Shown here one piece after another: positions 31,101 through 44,579 of a DNA stretch of 64,000 bases (the first letter of the stretch is position 1; each line of letters starts with the position of its first letter). The stretch comes from Apteryx mantelli (Eukaryota; Chordata; Aves; Apterygiformes; Apterygidae). The stretch spans positions 31,283,447-31,347,446 of the forward strand of contig NC_089984.1 of the NCBI RefSeq assembly GCF_036417845.1, given 5' to 3'. The translations under genes and the position numbers were made by a program. The notes below the pieces were generated by a model. It saw only the letters and a program-made list of their open reading frames with translations. It was not told where the DNA came from and ran no database searches.

Positions 31101-34100
31101 TAATGAATACGCAACACTTTGGCCCGGCCTTCAAAGGAAAGGAAAAGTTATGTGGAATGGACTGAGTCTTTCCTTCCATGGTGGATGAGTGTAAATGATA
31201 CGTGATACTAGTCTAAAGAGGCCAAGTATAAAGCACACATACTAAGTTTTGGTCAGTAGAGTGGAAAAAGATGAAGTCCATGATAATAAAAAAGATCAAG
31301 CAGATGAACAACTGTGCCATTTGGTCTGAGCTCCCATTAAAATCTTCCAAGGATCAGATTGCGTAGCAAATATCATATTTACTCACCTTCTCTACTCTAT
31401 ATTTTGCCCTTGAAATTTAATTGTTGGTGCTATTATGTACACGTTTCTAGAACGGTAGTGACTTCTTGTTGTTTCCATTTGTTGTGCCACCGAGTATGAA
31501 AACTGCTCTTGGCACAGGCAAAGAAGTTAAAGGTCAGGGTTCATTATGGACAAGGCTGTTTTGGAATCACCATGAATTTAGGGGCAGGATGGATGCTTAA
31601 AATGAGCAAGGCCAAGGGCCCAGTTCTGTCCTGCATTCCTAGCACATCCCCACAGCTGTACTGATGTCCTTGCAATGGTGCTGGTACCACAGTGCAAGGC
31701 ATGGTCCAGCCTCTTGTCTCAATTATTATTTTAGGGATCCCTTATACTGAGGCTAAGAGCAAGGTAGAAGGCCAACGTGAATGGAGGCATAGTGATGCCA
31801 GGCTATCAGACCTGGAAAAGTTTGCTGAATTTTGGGTAAGTTAGGTGGGATCTTGGGAATGCCTTCCTGTGACTATGGCAGAAAGCCCTTGCTTGGGGAA
31901 ACTGTTGAGAAGAGCCTGTCCGAGGAGGTTAGAAGGGCCTGTGGTCCTTGTGCTGGAAGTGGTTACTGGAGGTACTGGTATGAAAAGTCTCAAATGTTGC
32001 AGACCAGGGACCCCTGAAACACTTAGGTGAACTCCAGACAAATACCCGTGGTTTTGTTGCCCCTTCTAGTCAATTAAAAAGGAAGAGAAAAGGAAAAGTC
32101 AACTTCCTATCCTGTTCCATTTAACACCTGTCATAGATGTTTGCAGAAGGAAGCTGAGCTCTGTCCTGCTCATCAGACATGCCTGGCTGTGTATGACGGC
32201 ATGTGCTAGGCGTAGTGTGTGCATACATCTCCTGGGCCTGCTCTCCCCATTTTTTTGCTGTCATGGCATCTATAATGTCCCCCCTGCATTGTCAAGGTTT
32301 GAGAGCTGGCTGTTTTTCATCTTCTCTTTCTTTGTTAGTAGCCTGATGATTTCATCACGCTGTTCCTTGGACATTGGCTTCACTTGGAAAAGGCCGATGA
32401 AAACACAGCCTCTTTACAGTCATGAAATCAGATGCCATTTTACTAAACTGTCCCTGATTTCTATAATAAGATGGAAGCGCTCTTTTCCACTGCTAGTCCA
32501 AAACCAGCAGGACTGCCAGTTGCTGCTTTAGCTGAGTAGATTAGCAATGCCATATGGTGTTGTTGCTACTTTTCCCTCCTAAAGCATTTTGCTGACTTGC
32601 TGAAACAGGAATTATAGAATTTGTCAGTAAGGTGCAGCTGTGTCTGGGGTGGAATGTGACAGGTGTTTAACGGTGTGCAGTAACACTGTATCTGAGTCCA
32701 GGAGGAAGGGAAAAATGCATCTTGTATTAAAGAACTGAGGTATTGAGCCTTTCCTGTGTCATTCACAGTTGTCTTGCTGCAGTCTGTGAGACCTCACAGC
32801 ATGTGCTGCAGGTTTGCATCTCAGAGCTACCACTCTGTCTTGGCAAAGCTGATGGAAAAAGCCACCTCTGTGTGGGAAACAGAGCCAGGGAAGAGAGCAC
32901 TGAACAGCCACAAGTGGAGTAGGGAGGAGGTAGTTTCCTGTAAACTGCAAACCATTTGCATTAGTCACTTCTGTGGCTGCACAGCAAAGGCATAGGAAGG
33001 CTGAGGAAAAAGGAGGAAAAAAAGCTGTCTACTTCAGAACACCTGAAGAATCAATGAGAGGACCAACAGTGAGACATCACTACTTAATACTGTCCTTCCT
33101 GCAGCTCTCTGCATATGTTCCCCTTCCCCAAAGTGGTGCTTTTGCTCCTTCCTGCTCCTGCCACTCCAACCATCATCAGAAGGTAGTTCTCAATAAAAAT
33201 GCACTCTGGGCCAATCCACAAGTAGGAGCGTGGCTGTTTTTTCCTCTGCATTCATCACTCACTGCTGTTGTAGCAGCCCTTTTCCATGCCTGTTTAAGCT
33301 TGGAGGCAGAGGCTGTCTCATCTTACTTGTAATAGCTAATGCAGGGAAATTAATCAGCTGCTTCTCCTTGTGAGAAAACAGATCTGATTATATAACCCAT
33401 GCCTTCAAAACCATAGCCTCTCAATTCCTCTTCATATGCCTTGCATAGCTTGGCTCTGTTGGGTTGGTGTATTTGTGCTCTGGGTCAAGCTTTTAACCTC
33501 CGAAGTTCTGGCAGAAGGAGAGAGTCAGTGTGTTGAATTGCAGAAGCTGGAACTGTTGGTAGAAACCTGCATGTGGATCTGCACTTGCTTTCCTCTAGCT
33601 TTATATTCATGAGCTTCGTAACAGTGATATGATGTGATAATCTGCCTGCAGCCCTGAGGTGAGCTTAACCAGCAGGAATATCGTGCTGACAGCGCAGAAT
33701 ACCTCTGTCCCATGGGAACGCCTGCACGATGTAGGCCAGGCAGGGCTGCTATGCATCACTCGCACTTACGGGCACAAGAACCATCCCAAGGCTGCCCTGT
33801 GCTGCCTGGTGCAAGCTGGTCAGGAAGAGACCTGCAACATTTTAGCAAGCTAAGTACTATCTCCCCGTGGCTTTGGGAAATCCCTCAGTGCTCTTTGGTT
33901 TCTAGCAGAGGGCTATAGAGCACAGCTAAAGTGTAGGAGCAATATAATGAATTTCTCCCTTTTGATGCACCCACAGAAGTGAACTGACAGATGAGTCAGG
34001 CTGTGAACAATGTGGTTTACTGATCCCAGTTCAGCCCAGCCCTGCCTGCTGGATCTGTACCACACTGTGTTGGATCCTGAATGCTAGCTTGTCTGCATAA

Positions 34101-37100
34101 AGGTGCCTAATTGGATTTCCAATGACATTTAAATGTTGTGGCGTTTCTGGAAAGCGGCAAGATACTGGCAGAAATCTAATCCTAGCCTCTTGCACATGCC
34201 TAAATCTTTCCTGGATTGAGACTGTTATGGCTACAGGCCTGTCTGTGGATTTAAAGATTGTTTCACATCTAGCATTGACTCCTTTTCCCCTAGACTTCCT
34301 AAGATGCTTTAAAAATCTTTATTAGGTTTTTAATCTTCATTCTTGCACGCAATTTTTAATGACACAGTCAGACATTTTGCAAGCACTCAAATGCCTAAAC
34401 GAGGGCTGCATTTAAACATTTCCCTTCTGTACTTCCTACCCTTCCACCTCAGGGCAGGTCAGTAAAACTATCCACCTTCAAGACAGAAATTGCCAATAAT
34501 CTTTTCTCTAACACTTTGGATAAGCTCTGGTTTTAAACTAGTTAGATTAATAGGTATTTGAAAACTCAGTGCCTTCATTCAAAGGCAGTATCTCCGCAAA
34601 TGCTGACTGGAAAGCCTTGCCAGATTCCCTCAAACCTCTGCAGATCTTCAGATTTTGCTTCCAGCAGCTGAGTGGGAGGCCAGGATGGCAATCCTGATTG
34701 TAACGTGACTAGAAAGTGAAGTTCCTATTGAAGGGCAACAGTCTCTAATTGATCCACAGAATGGGCTCATTCAGATTCCTGCTTCAGGACCAAATTTGTC
34801 TGATAGATGTGATATGGATATCTCTGTTTCCCTCCTTCCTCTTCTGTTAAGGCTCTGCTGCAACATGTCGGTTATGCAGATCATTCTGAGAGCAGCGGAA
34901 GTAACACAGCCCGATTTCCTCACAGCTGATTTATTCACTGTTTAGGAAAACATAAGTACCAACTGCTTTTTATTGTACCTGGGACATTCATAAGCTCTCT
35001 CTTAGGTGCTTTCTCTGCATTATGAGAGTCTCTTCCATCTATCTGCCCACTTACCTAAAATTAATAGGAGCTGAGTGTTTCTGAGGTCTCTACGGATCTG
35101 TCAAACTTGGTTAAATTGTTTTACAGATTCAAAAGTTATTTGGCAGAAGATGAATACATAGACCCTCCCCCTCTCACACATATACCCATACACACTGACT
35201 ACGTAGGAAACTGGTTATAACCTGGTTTATATTGCTGTAATGAATTCATCATTTTAGAAAAAAGTAGGACTGCCTGCAATTCTACTTGGAAAAAGTACAA
35301 CGGCTTAATGCTTGGTTGGAGCCACTGAACTAATACCCAGGTTCTTGCTAACTGTGGTTCAGCTACAAATTTGAGAAACCGTCTTTCCAAATGTATACAA
35401 TCCAGATATAAAGCATGCGTCTGCTGCTCTGCCAGTGACACATGGGAACAGACCTGAGTTAGCTTTTATACCTGCAAGCGAGGAAGCACAACACAGTTTA
35501 GTAGAGAGGACAAAACTTGCTCAGGAAATGAGCACTTCCCAAGTGGTTATCCCATTCTGAGGCCAGTGCTCCCAGCATTACTGCTGGTGGTACCTGACCA
35601 GCTTAATGTTAGCAGGCCTGTAGGTCATGATACCCTCTGAGATTGCTCCTGCATTTTTATAGCACTAACATTTCTGCCTACTTAAAATAAAGGAGATTCT
35701 GCCCTTGCTTGTGGATATTCCATGAGTGGTAAAAAGTCATTAGATATATTAGTAGTGGCAAATTTTTCTCCTCTCTTTACCTTCCTGCCTGCCTCTCTGG
35801 ATGACTTAACACTTGAAAAGTGCTTATTTGTATCAACACAAACATCACCCTGATTTGCATAGTAACAAAACAACATTGTGCTCAGTTGGGAAACAGTCTT
35901 TCCTGTGTGGAATAAACAATTATTCTGAGGTCTGCAAATTTTTGGTATTAGCCACACGTTGGAACGAAGGCCCTGCTAGAACAGGATACCTTCCTCCATC
36001 ATGTATCTGTTTACTGTGAAGGGAGTGAGGTAAGGAGGGGGATTTCATGTCAGATCCATAAGAACTGCCCAATATAATTATAACTGTTATATATCCCCAC
36101 AGTGTGTAAAAGGAGATCTTTTTCTTTCGCTTGTAGAAAAGGCTGCTTCCTGAATTTGCAGGCGTTGAAGTCTTTCACTGTGTTAGAGGACCAGGGATTT
36201 TCGTGAGCTTTCTGAGTTCTCCCAAAAGGCAGGTACCATACAGGGCAATCTTGGGCTCAGTCTGAAATGCTATGGGGGAATTAGTGTAGAGCGAGGAGGA
36301 CCAGACAGTAGCAAGTACAGCAGCTCCTGACAGTGCAGAGGGGTGCTACGGACATCTGCGCTAGTAAAGTTGTCTAAATGCTGACCTGACTCCACCTGGG
36401 CTTATTGGCAGGACAGTCTACCCAGGAGATCTTCTAGTAAAGAGCAAGCAGACAAAACAACCCTAATCTGAAGGAACCGGTCTCAGAGAGGCACGTACTC
36501 ACTGAGTGGGTTTGGAGAGGGTTGTTAATGGTGGCCTTCAGTAAACTTGGATGATTTTGGAATTTTAGGAAACTGCAAAATCTCTGAAGTGTGTTTGAAA
36601 ACCTTTTCTAAAATGAAATGTCTCCAAGTTAATATTATACCTGATGTTCTCACATTCTCGTATTTGAGCTATCTCCACACTCCCAGCATTTAAAATGCAG
36701 TTTTGAAGATTTCAAATGAAGTGGCAGTCAATGCCCAATGTTACTGCAGCTTTATGGGGCCAGATTGGAGGCCCTAACACAGAATAATAGAAAGTTACTG
36801 TGACCTCTGAGTTTATGGCTCAGAGACACGGATGTCAACCAGTGAAGTCTTACCTCTGCTTTAAATGCTGCTTGTTTATGCCAACATTTTGAGGTGTGGG
36901 TGCTTTTGGAAAGGTGCTAACTACTGTGTGGGATTAGGGGCTACTTGTAAAGCTTTGCAAGCTTCATATAGGTCAAGCTTTGCTTGAATGCCCCACACCA
37001 CTGTGCTTGTTGTTCCTTGCCATGTGTCCGGTCCCTTTTGCATTAACAGATGGCTACCGTTCTGGCCAGTCTCGGATGCATGGAACCATTAGCAAAAGCA

Positions 37101-40020
37101 AATATAACAGAGAACTTGCCAAAAATATTTAACTGAGAGGAATTTGGTGCTAAACTCTTCTTTAGCTGCTGCTGCTTAGCTAAGGTCAACCCTGCAGAAT
37201 GAGCTACCACTGACTGACAGCTCTAGCTTTGCCTCAACTCAGCAGTGAGAGCAGGACATACCTGCTGAGGGAGAAAAATACATGACAGGAGATGAATGTA
37301 ATGTGCTATCAACCCTCTTGGCCATCAAGCTGGCAAGTCAGATGTACACAACATCACTAGATAAAAAAGCATAACTGTTTTTAGCTGATTAGTTATCTTG
37401 TATCAGGAATATTTCTGCTCCTGATTTCTGATGATTGCCTTTCAGGAGCTGTGAAAGTTGTAATTGTTAAATTTAACCATGTGTTACTCTTACCATAACA
37501 TCCAGCTGCCAAAATAACAATTATTAGCAAGACTAAGTAATTATAGTGTTCAAGCTGTAAATGACATACAAGTCCTCATTGCTTAGGCTATGTTACAAGT
37601 AGACACTGTGAGAAGCTTTTAATGCCTGTAAGAGGAATTTTTTTGGACATTAACGGAGAGAGATAAAATGTTACTTGTATTCTTGCCCCAAAAGAGAAAT
37701 TGTGAATGTCAACGACCTCTGCCATAGTCACCAAGTCAGCTTTTGCCATCTAAAACATTTAAACAACAGATGGGTATTGAAAGCAAAAATGTCCAGGTCT
37801 TTAGGGTCTAATCATCTACTTTATTAAGGTAGCAGAGAACCAGTTTGCAGCGTATTCACTCTGCTATGCGTTATTTATTTGTCTTGCACTCTTCCTCCCA
37901 TATAAGCCTAACAAACAGCTTCAGAAGACAAGAACTAGTGGAGGTTTTCTGAGCGTGTGACAGACTTGATTTGCTTTGTGTAACTTCCCTATATTCAACT
38001 ATTTATTCCCAATGTATTGAAAAAATGTCAACGTATACTACCACAAACATTAGAACTCATCTTTAAGTTGGCAATAAAAGCAGAGATACGTCTAGCTGGA
38101 AAAGAACGTGCTGCTTTCTAAATCTAGGTCAAAATCAGTCATTTGTAAAGTTTCTCCTGTGGAGTTTTGGTTCTAGAAGAAATTGATTGTTGAAGGGGAG
38201 AGAGAACTAGAAGGTAACATAAGGTAATTAACCATTCTGCAGCAGCAGGGATGGCTGGTATGTACACCGTTTCCAGGACCCCCACTCAGGGCTGTCATCA
38301 GTGCACAAAACCCATATCCCTGACTATGCTGGATGAGCACAGTGCTTTAAAAAAGTCAGTTCCTCTTTATAAAAGTACAGTTGCAACTGAAAGGCAATTG
38401 CATATTGTTGAAACCGAGAGGACAAGACCAAGAGGTTTACTCACAGTTCAAGTTTGTGTGCTCATTACCCAAGCTTAGGGTGATCAGTCTCTTTGCTCAA
38501 GGAGTGAGGGACATCCCAGACAGCACCTTTACACACCAGCTGAGCATAAACAAGTACCTGTGTCTAAGTGTGCTAGATAAAGCTCCAGCTGTAAATTACA
38601 CACTTTTACTTAAGGTTTGTGCTGCAGGGTTACTGTTACCTCTAGCTTATGTCCACCTGTAAGTATATTGTCAGCAGGTGTGAGAATTGCATTTCTGGAC
38701 TGAAGCGTAGCCATAATCTTATGTATTAACTTCAGGTTGCTGGACTTCATCAGAAGTCTATAACATGTTGGAATCAGGGCTTAAAAAAAGCCTGGAGATA
38801 AGAAAAACACAAGCATTTGAATCTCTGAAGAAAGATACCTCTCCTTGAATCTGGATTCAAAGCCTAGAGACAAACCTTTATACTACTAGAACAGAAGGCA
38901 AAAAATATCTAGAGCAGCTGGTGTTGGCCTCTATCTCTGCCTGGGTGCTTCATGGTAGATGATATTAGTAACGTTCGTTGTTTGGACTAAAAATCTGCTT
39001 ATTGCCCTTACCAAAAAGGATTTTACACTGATGTGACCCCTTCTGTTACATTGCAGCACAGAAGCTGTAAATAAGTAAGAGAGGAAAAAACAGAAACAAA
39101 CAAAAACGCCCCAGGAGGTCAGCTGCTCAATGAAGAAAATTTTGCTGAGCTGTGGGGTTTGTCAGACTGAGCTTAAAGGAGTGGGGTTTGTTTGTTTCTA
39201 GATAAAGTTGCACTAAAACAGCCAGGACTGCTGCTGATCCCTGGGCCACAGCACTCACAATTTCCATTTACCGTAGTGTGTGCTTGACCCTGGGAAAGAA
39301 TAACTCCTGGCTAGGTAGACTTGCGCTACAACTAGAAGCCAGCCACTTCTGAGACCTGTTCAATGCTGATTCATCCCCAGAGATCACTGGAAGGCAGAGT
39401 CATTAATTAAAGGTGCACAGAGCATTCTGTGGGGCTGGGAGAGATGTAATCAGGGAAACAGAGTTTTTTATTATATGAATTTATAAATAGTTTTGGATTT
39501 CTTTCCAGAGCCAGAGCACATAAGAATATTAACAAGGAGGTGCCGTTCCCTTAAAACATCAGGGAATGAGCTGAGCAGGAGGCTGAGTAAGTGGGGGAGA
39601 TTACTGGAACTTGGCTGTGGATACCTGTAAAACAAGCAGGTAAAAAGGATTTTTCCAGCAAAACTGGAAATTCAGGAGATCTGATTCAGCCAATAAGGGC
39701 AACACCTATCAGCAGTATTTGAGGCCTGCCACAAGAGGGCATTTTTTTGAGCAGATACCCAGAATAATTATTTTGAATTCCCATGGATTCATATTCCTGG
39801 TAAGTCTGATATCCCTGGCATTATTCTAGAATAGCCTTTCCACTTTGCACATTGCATCTTATTCTGGAACAATTTCTATATGCTGTCTATACATCACAGG
39901 GAATCTTGCTGTTTGACTAACTGTGCTAGGATCCCACCTGGCATATCCCAACTCCATCCTTCTGCTCCCTCAGAAAATTTTTTGGGGAGACTAGAAATAA
40001 AATAAACTTCACACTTCTTT
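28200..40020. other. Intergenic region between GSTO1 and ITPRIP
   Basis: Nearly 12 kb without a supported coding exon, RNA gene or recognised transposon. The open frames here are short and resemble no family I know. No omega-GST motifs (such as FCPF or WPWFER) occur, so I see no GSTO2 copy. Confidence 0.6.
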
Positions 40021-43000
40021 AGATTTTGTAAAGACCACCTTTATTATAAATAAAGCTGCATGACAAAATCTATACAAATTTAACAGTGTCCTGCTATAAG
40101 AGCAGCGGTTTGAGTACAGCATCACGTATCTGTGTAGCTTTCAAATGTAATATTTTCTGTACTTTCTAGAATCAAGGAAGGAAGAACTTGTTTTGGAGGG
40201 TTTTGATGTTATTCCCCATCTCAAATGTGTTGCCAAGACAGCTCTTCACACTACAGTCTTGCTTCTGAGCTAATGTTACCCCAAAAAAAAAAAATCTAAA
40301 AAAAAGACAAGTAATAAATAGGGCTATTTACCATGTAGAGTCCTATGAGAAGAACTAACCCCTCAGTGATCAGCAGCCAAGCTGTTAAAGGTGGGTAAAT
40401 TCTTATTTCCTTGCCACAGAGAGAAAGTTGCAAAGACTCTGCATTAAAAATTGTCTGCTGAATGATCACCAAATCCTGCTGCTTGAATGCTGGACAAGGT
40501 TTTGGATTCCTTTACTAAAATACATCTTTATACCCCCCATAACTACTGTATGCAGAACAGCCCAGAGAGAGAAGCCATATCCTGCAGTTGGCACGTACTA
40601 AAGAGTGAACTCCCCACAACTCCTCTTAGATGACATTCAGTTCCTGTATAGTAATAATAACCTTAGACCAAGACATTTCCTAAAGGTGAATGGCTCCTCA
40701 GGCTACGTTGTAGATCAGTGGCTGCTATCAACCCACCACTAATTCCACTGCTTCCAAAGAACCTGTAATAAAATATTGAAACCACAAGTTGAGGGTGGAG
40801 GGAGTGGCTGAAACCAGCAGAAGGCTATAGGAGTTCATCTGGTTAACAAATACTAAGAACAGTTCTGAGACACAAGAAAGGGGTAAGGCGGATCACCCTT
40901 CCTCAGGCTCTCTCACAGCCATCAGGACGTTACCAAAGAGATGTTGTCTGTTTGTTACTCATGTGTCACGCACTGTTCGGTTTTAAAAGAATGTTACTCA
41001 CTTTAAACCACAAAACCCACTGCCACCCCTGCCCTTTGAAGCTGTTTCCAGTGAATACCCAGCAAGACTTCAGTCAAGGCAGAACTAAACATGGCCACCA
41101 CTAAGTCTTCGGACATTTTCACTTTCTGACAGTGAATGGAGTGCTGATGGTGAATGAGCGATGGAGCTGAACTGTCTTACAAACCTTTTTTATGAAATGT
41201 GTGTGTGGCCTGTTACTAATAGGGCTGGTACTTGGTGGAACAGATTTACTACAGGAGGGACAAGACACTGCAAGGAATGATGCTCTTCACATCATGGCCT
41301 CCTTGTAGCACAGCAGAGATCCGATCCACAGAAATGTTGTGTACCCACATCTCCCCAGATGGGACAAGTATATACCTCTGGGTATGTGACTTACAAAGCC
41401 CTGAAGCTTACTGGAGCACAGCTTATCAGCGCAGAGCACTTCTCCCCGCCAGATAGATATGAGTGGGTTCCATTATAGCCTGAATGCACAGAACAAATCT
41501 CTTAAAAGATGCTCAGGGCAAAGTAAGCTTATTGCATGTAGGCAAATTAAGCCAAGCAATTTGCTTTCTGGGGAGTCAAATCCATAAATTCCTTTGTTCA
41601 GCTCCAGTTTTGGTTCAAGAGAAAATATGCACACAAATACAGAAAATGAAAAACAAAAGATTCAATACACTTCAGTTTAGGTTCCCTTTGAGTCTAAGCA
41701 GCAGTGCCTGGAGTTGTGCAAAGCCAAGTTTAGGCTTGTTTACAAACCCACAGGACTGGTGTTACACAGCTTTGTTCTGATATTTTAAGAGGGAAGTTAG
41801 ATTATTCTGTTAAATAGCCTTTTCTTCTCATCCTCCCCCTGCTCTATCTTATATAAAAGTTATTTTTTCAACCCTGAGTGTCATTTCCTGAGAGACCTGG
41901 GGCACGAATTTGTTTCTGTTCTTTGGACAGGCTAAATTTAGACTCCTGACAGGAAATGGCAGAGAATTTTTCATTTCTTCCTGGCTGCACTAGGAACACA
42001 TTTAGAAGCAACTCAGACCACAACTGCTTCAGCATGACCTGTCCGCAGGCAGCCCATGCAAAGCTGGATCTGGTACAGCCACCGCAGAGTAAAACCTGAG
42101 CAGGTAGGAATGACAAATCCCTTGAGTTTGCAAACATCCTATTCAGCTTCCAGTGTAGCCTCCAGGCTCCAGTATTCACCCACTGTTCCTGTGCCTCTGC
42201 TTGTCACTACCTGCTTGGTGTGTCCCTTGAAATTGCTCCTGCCCCCTTTCCTGCTGAGGAAGGCTTGCTTGGTTGTGCTGATGAAAGCCAGGGGCTTTCT
42301 GGTTAGCGTTAGCAATTAGGCCTGTCCTGTTGCTCTGCCAGCCCTGGCAGTCTCCCAGGCAGAGCTCGCCAAGGATGCTGAAGCAAGCACTGGGCTGACA
42401 ATTCAAGACTGTTTCCTAGTGGGATGAGCCAGCAGCCTCATCTCTCATTTTGCTTCCCTATTTCTCATTTTCTGCTCAGAAATATTATTTAATCACCCTG
42501 TAGCTGTGATGATAAAAGCCATGGGGATCTGCAAGTTCAAGCAAACAGTTCCCTGTTGCCACCAGTGCTTTTTTTTAATCAACCAGGTGTGGAAACAGGA
42601 GTTACAGCTTCCTCTGCCTTTGTGCATAAAATATCCCTTGCTGGTGGAGAGACAGACAAGAGCAGACCTCAGTGAGGTGGTCAAATGGTTTGTACCAGGA
42701 AAAGGGTAGAGAGGCAACTTCTATGGAGAGTTTGCTCATCAACAGGCTGGATAATGAGCCCCTTGCTATACTGTGTCCCTAGCAGTGATAAGGGATTAAA
42801 TCTCCCCTCTGATGCATGTGGTAGAGAGGACTGAGTAAGAGGGAGCTGTGGCACATGGTAACATCACCCTCGATGGGTCTCACCAACCAGAACGACTGTC
42901 CGCTTGTAAACAGGATTAAGAGAAGCCTAGTGCAGGAACATTGCAGGAAATCCTAGTTTAAGAACACTGTAGGTAAGGCCCCTTAGCACAGGAGGCTGTG

Positions 43001-44579
43001 CCTCAGGGGATTTCCAAAAGGCAGATCTGCACAGACACCCTGGTTTGAATCCTGCATAAAGCACCCAAAGGAGATGAGCTACTGGCCCTCTTCTCCAACA
43101 AGGCCACCTTGGCTGGGGCTCGGTAGCCCCCTGGCACCGCAGTAACATGCTGCTTCCTGAAGGAATTCAGCCACCTCCACCTTGGGGATTTCTGCACTGT
43201 TTTTTTTTTTAGCATATTCCCCGAGATTCTCCCTGTCTTGAAAGCCTGCAGAAATTGTCATTTCCCCATTGTACTCTGGTCTCAGCAAATTACGGTCCAC
43301 TAGCTGTGGCTACCAACAGCGAACCTCATTGGAGCAGCAGTGTTAAGAAGGATGGAGGAAATCCTACATGGAGGCAGACAGGCAGCTTTTGCCTGGGTAC
43401 CTGGGAGCAGAAGGCATGGCAGACAGACCACAAGGCAGCCGCAGAGTCAGTGTTTCTAAGTTGTGCTATGTATGTACCTCTTTCACCCCCTCCTCCCAAC
43501 TTAGAGTCATCTTGCTGGCTTTGACCTCATTAAAACCATGCTGGGAGAGTCATACGCTCATTTGGAGGGTGATTCTTTCCTCTTGCTACCAAACTGCTGT
43601 GATTGGGCTGCTTACAAGACAATTTTGGAAAGTTTCCTCTTTTCTTAAAGCAAAGCAAAACCCTGTAGCTGTCATTTCTGTCTTTGCTGGTTCTCAGACT
43701 TGCTGTCCAGGGATAAGGAAAACAAACAAATAAACCAAAATGCCAAGAAGAGCATTTCACTCTTTTATCTAAGGTGGCCATGGAAAACAGCCAAAACCAA
43801 ATCCCACTAGCCATAATACCACGAAGGAAATGAAAGACTCAGATGAAATGGTCTGAAGAAACAGACTGCCTGCTCTGCTACATTCCCCCCCATGGAGAAG
43901 AAATATGCAGGGTGCAGGAGAGGGGTGTTTTGAAGGACAGGACAAGCTTTTAAAACTACTGCTGCAAGTCCTATCAAGCAGGCTTTTCTACAACTGCAGT
44001 TCCCTTGCGATTAAAGAACTGTAGCTGATATAAAGATCTCCATTTGAGATCTGCACATGGGACCTCAGTAGTGACCCTCCTTCCCACACTAGGACTGAGT
44101 TTCATATTGCGCTTTGTCGCAGAGAGCTGCAGAGCTTCTGCTGTTTGCAAGCAGACAGGCTCCTGCGACCCCAAAATCCTGTCTTTGATTCCTCTACCCT
44201 TTTCTTATCTCCCCCTTCCAAAGGAAATGAAGTTTTTGGCCACCACCACTTTTTGCATTGCAGACATCTGAATAAATTAGTCATACTGGTTGCTCATTAC
44301 CACTGTGTCATGACTGAGGCAAAATAGAAAAATATATTCTTAGCTGCATAAAACCCAGCCAGCACACCAGTGGAGCAGAGACTCCTTTTTACACCACATC
44401 TTCCAGTTCTCCTTTTCCTACCCATATCCCCTCTCCCATACTGCAGAAACCATGGCCCAGGACAGCTTCAGCTGCAGACAACAAAGTCTACTGGCAAAGT
44501 CAGTTGCCTCCAGGAGGCTTCAAAAAGCTGCCCTGTTGACTTGTAGTTAGAGGAACAAGTGTTTTCCTGCTGGCTTTGG
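40021..44579 (-). other. ITPRIP: Possible ITPRIP 3' UTR and flank
   Basis: Downstream of the ITPRIP stop there is no coding signal for 4.5 kb. A minus-strand AATAAA (TTTATT on plus at 40040-40045), followed by GT-rich sequence on that strand, is one plausible mRNA end. An AATAAA for the plus strand lies beside it at 40049-40054. Where the transcript really ends cannot be decided from sequence. Confidence 0.3.

Noticed and set aside
43040-43052. GGTTTGAATCCTG, similar to a tRNA B box
   Set aside because: No A box or cloverleaf can be built around it.
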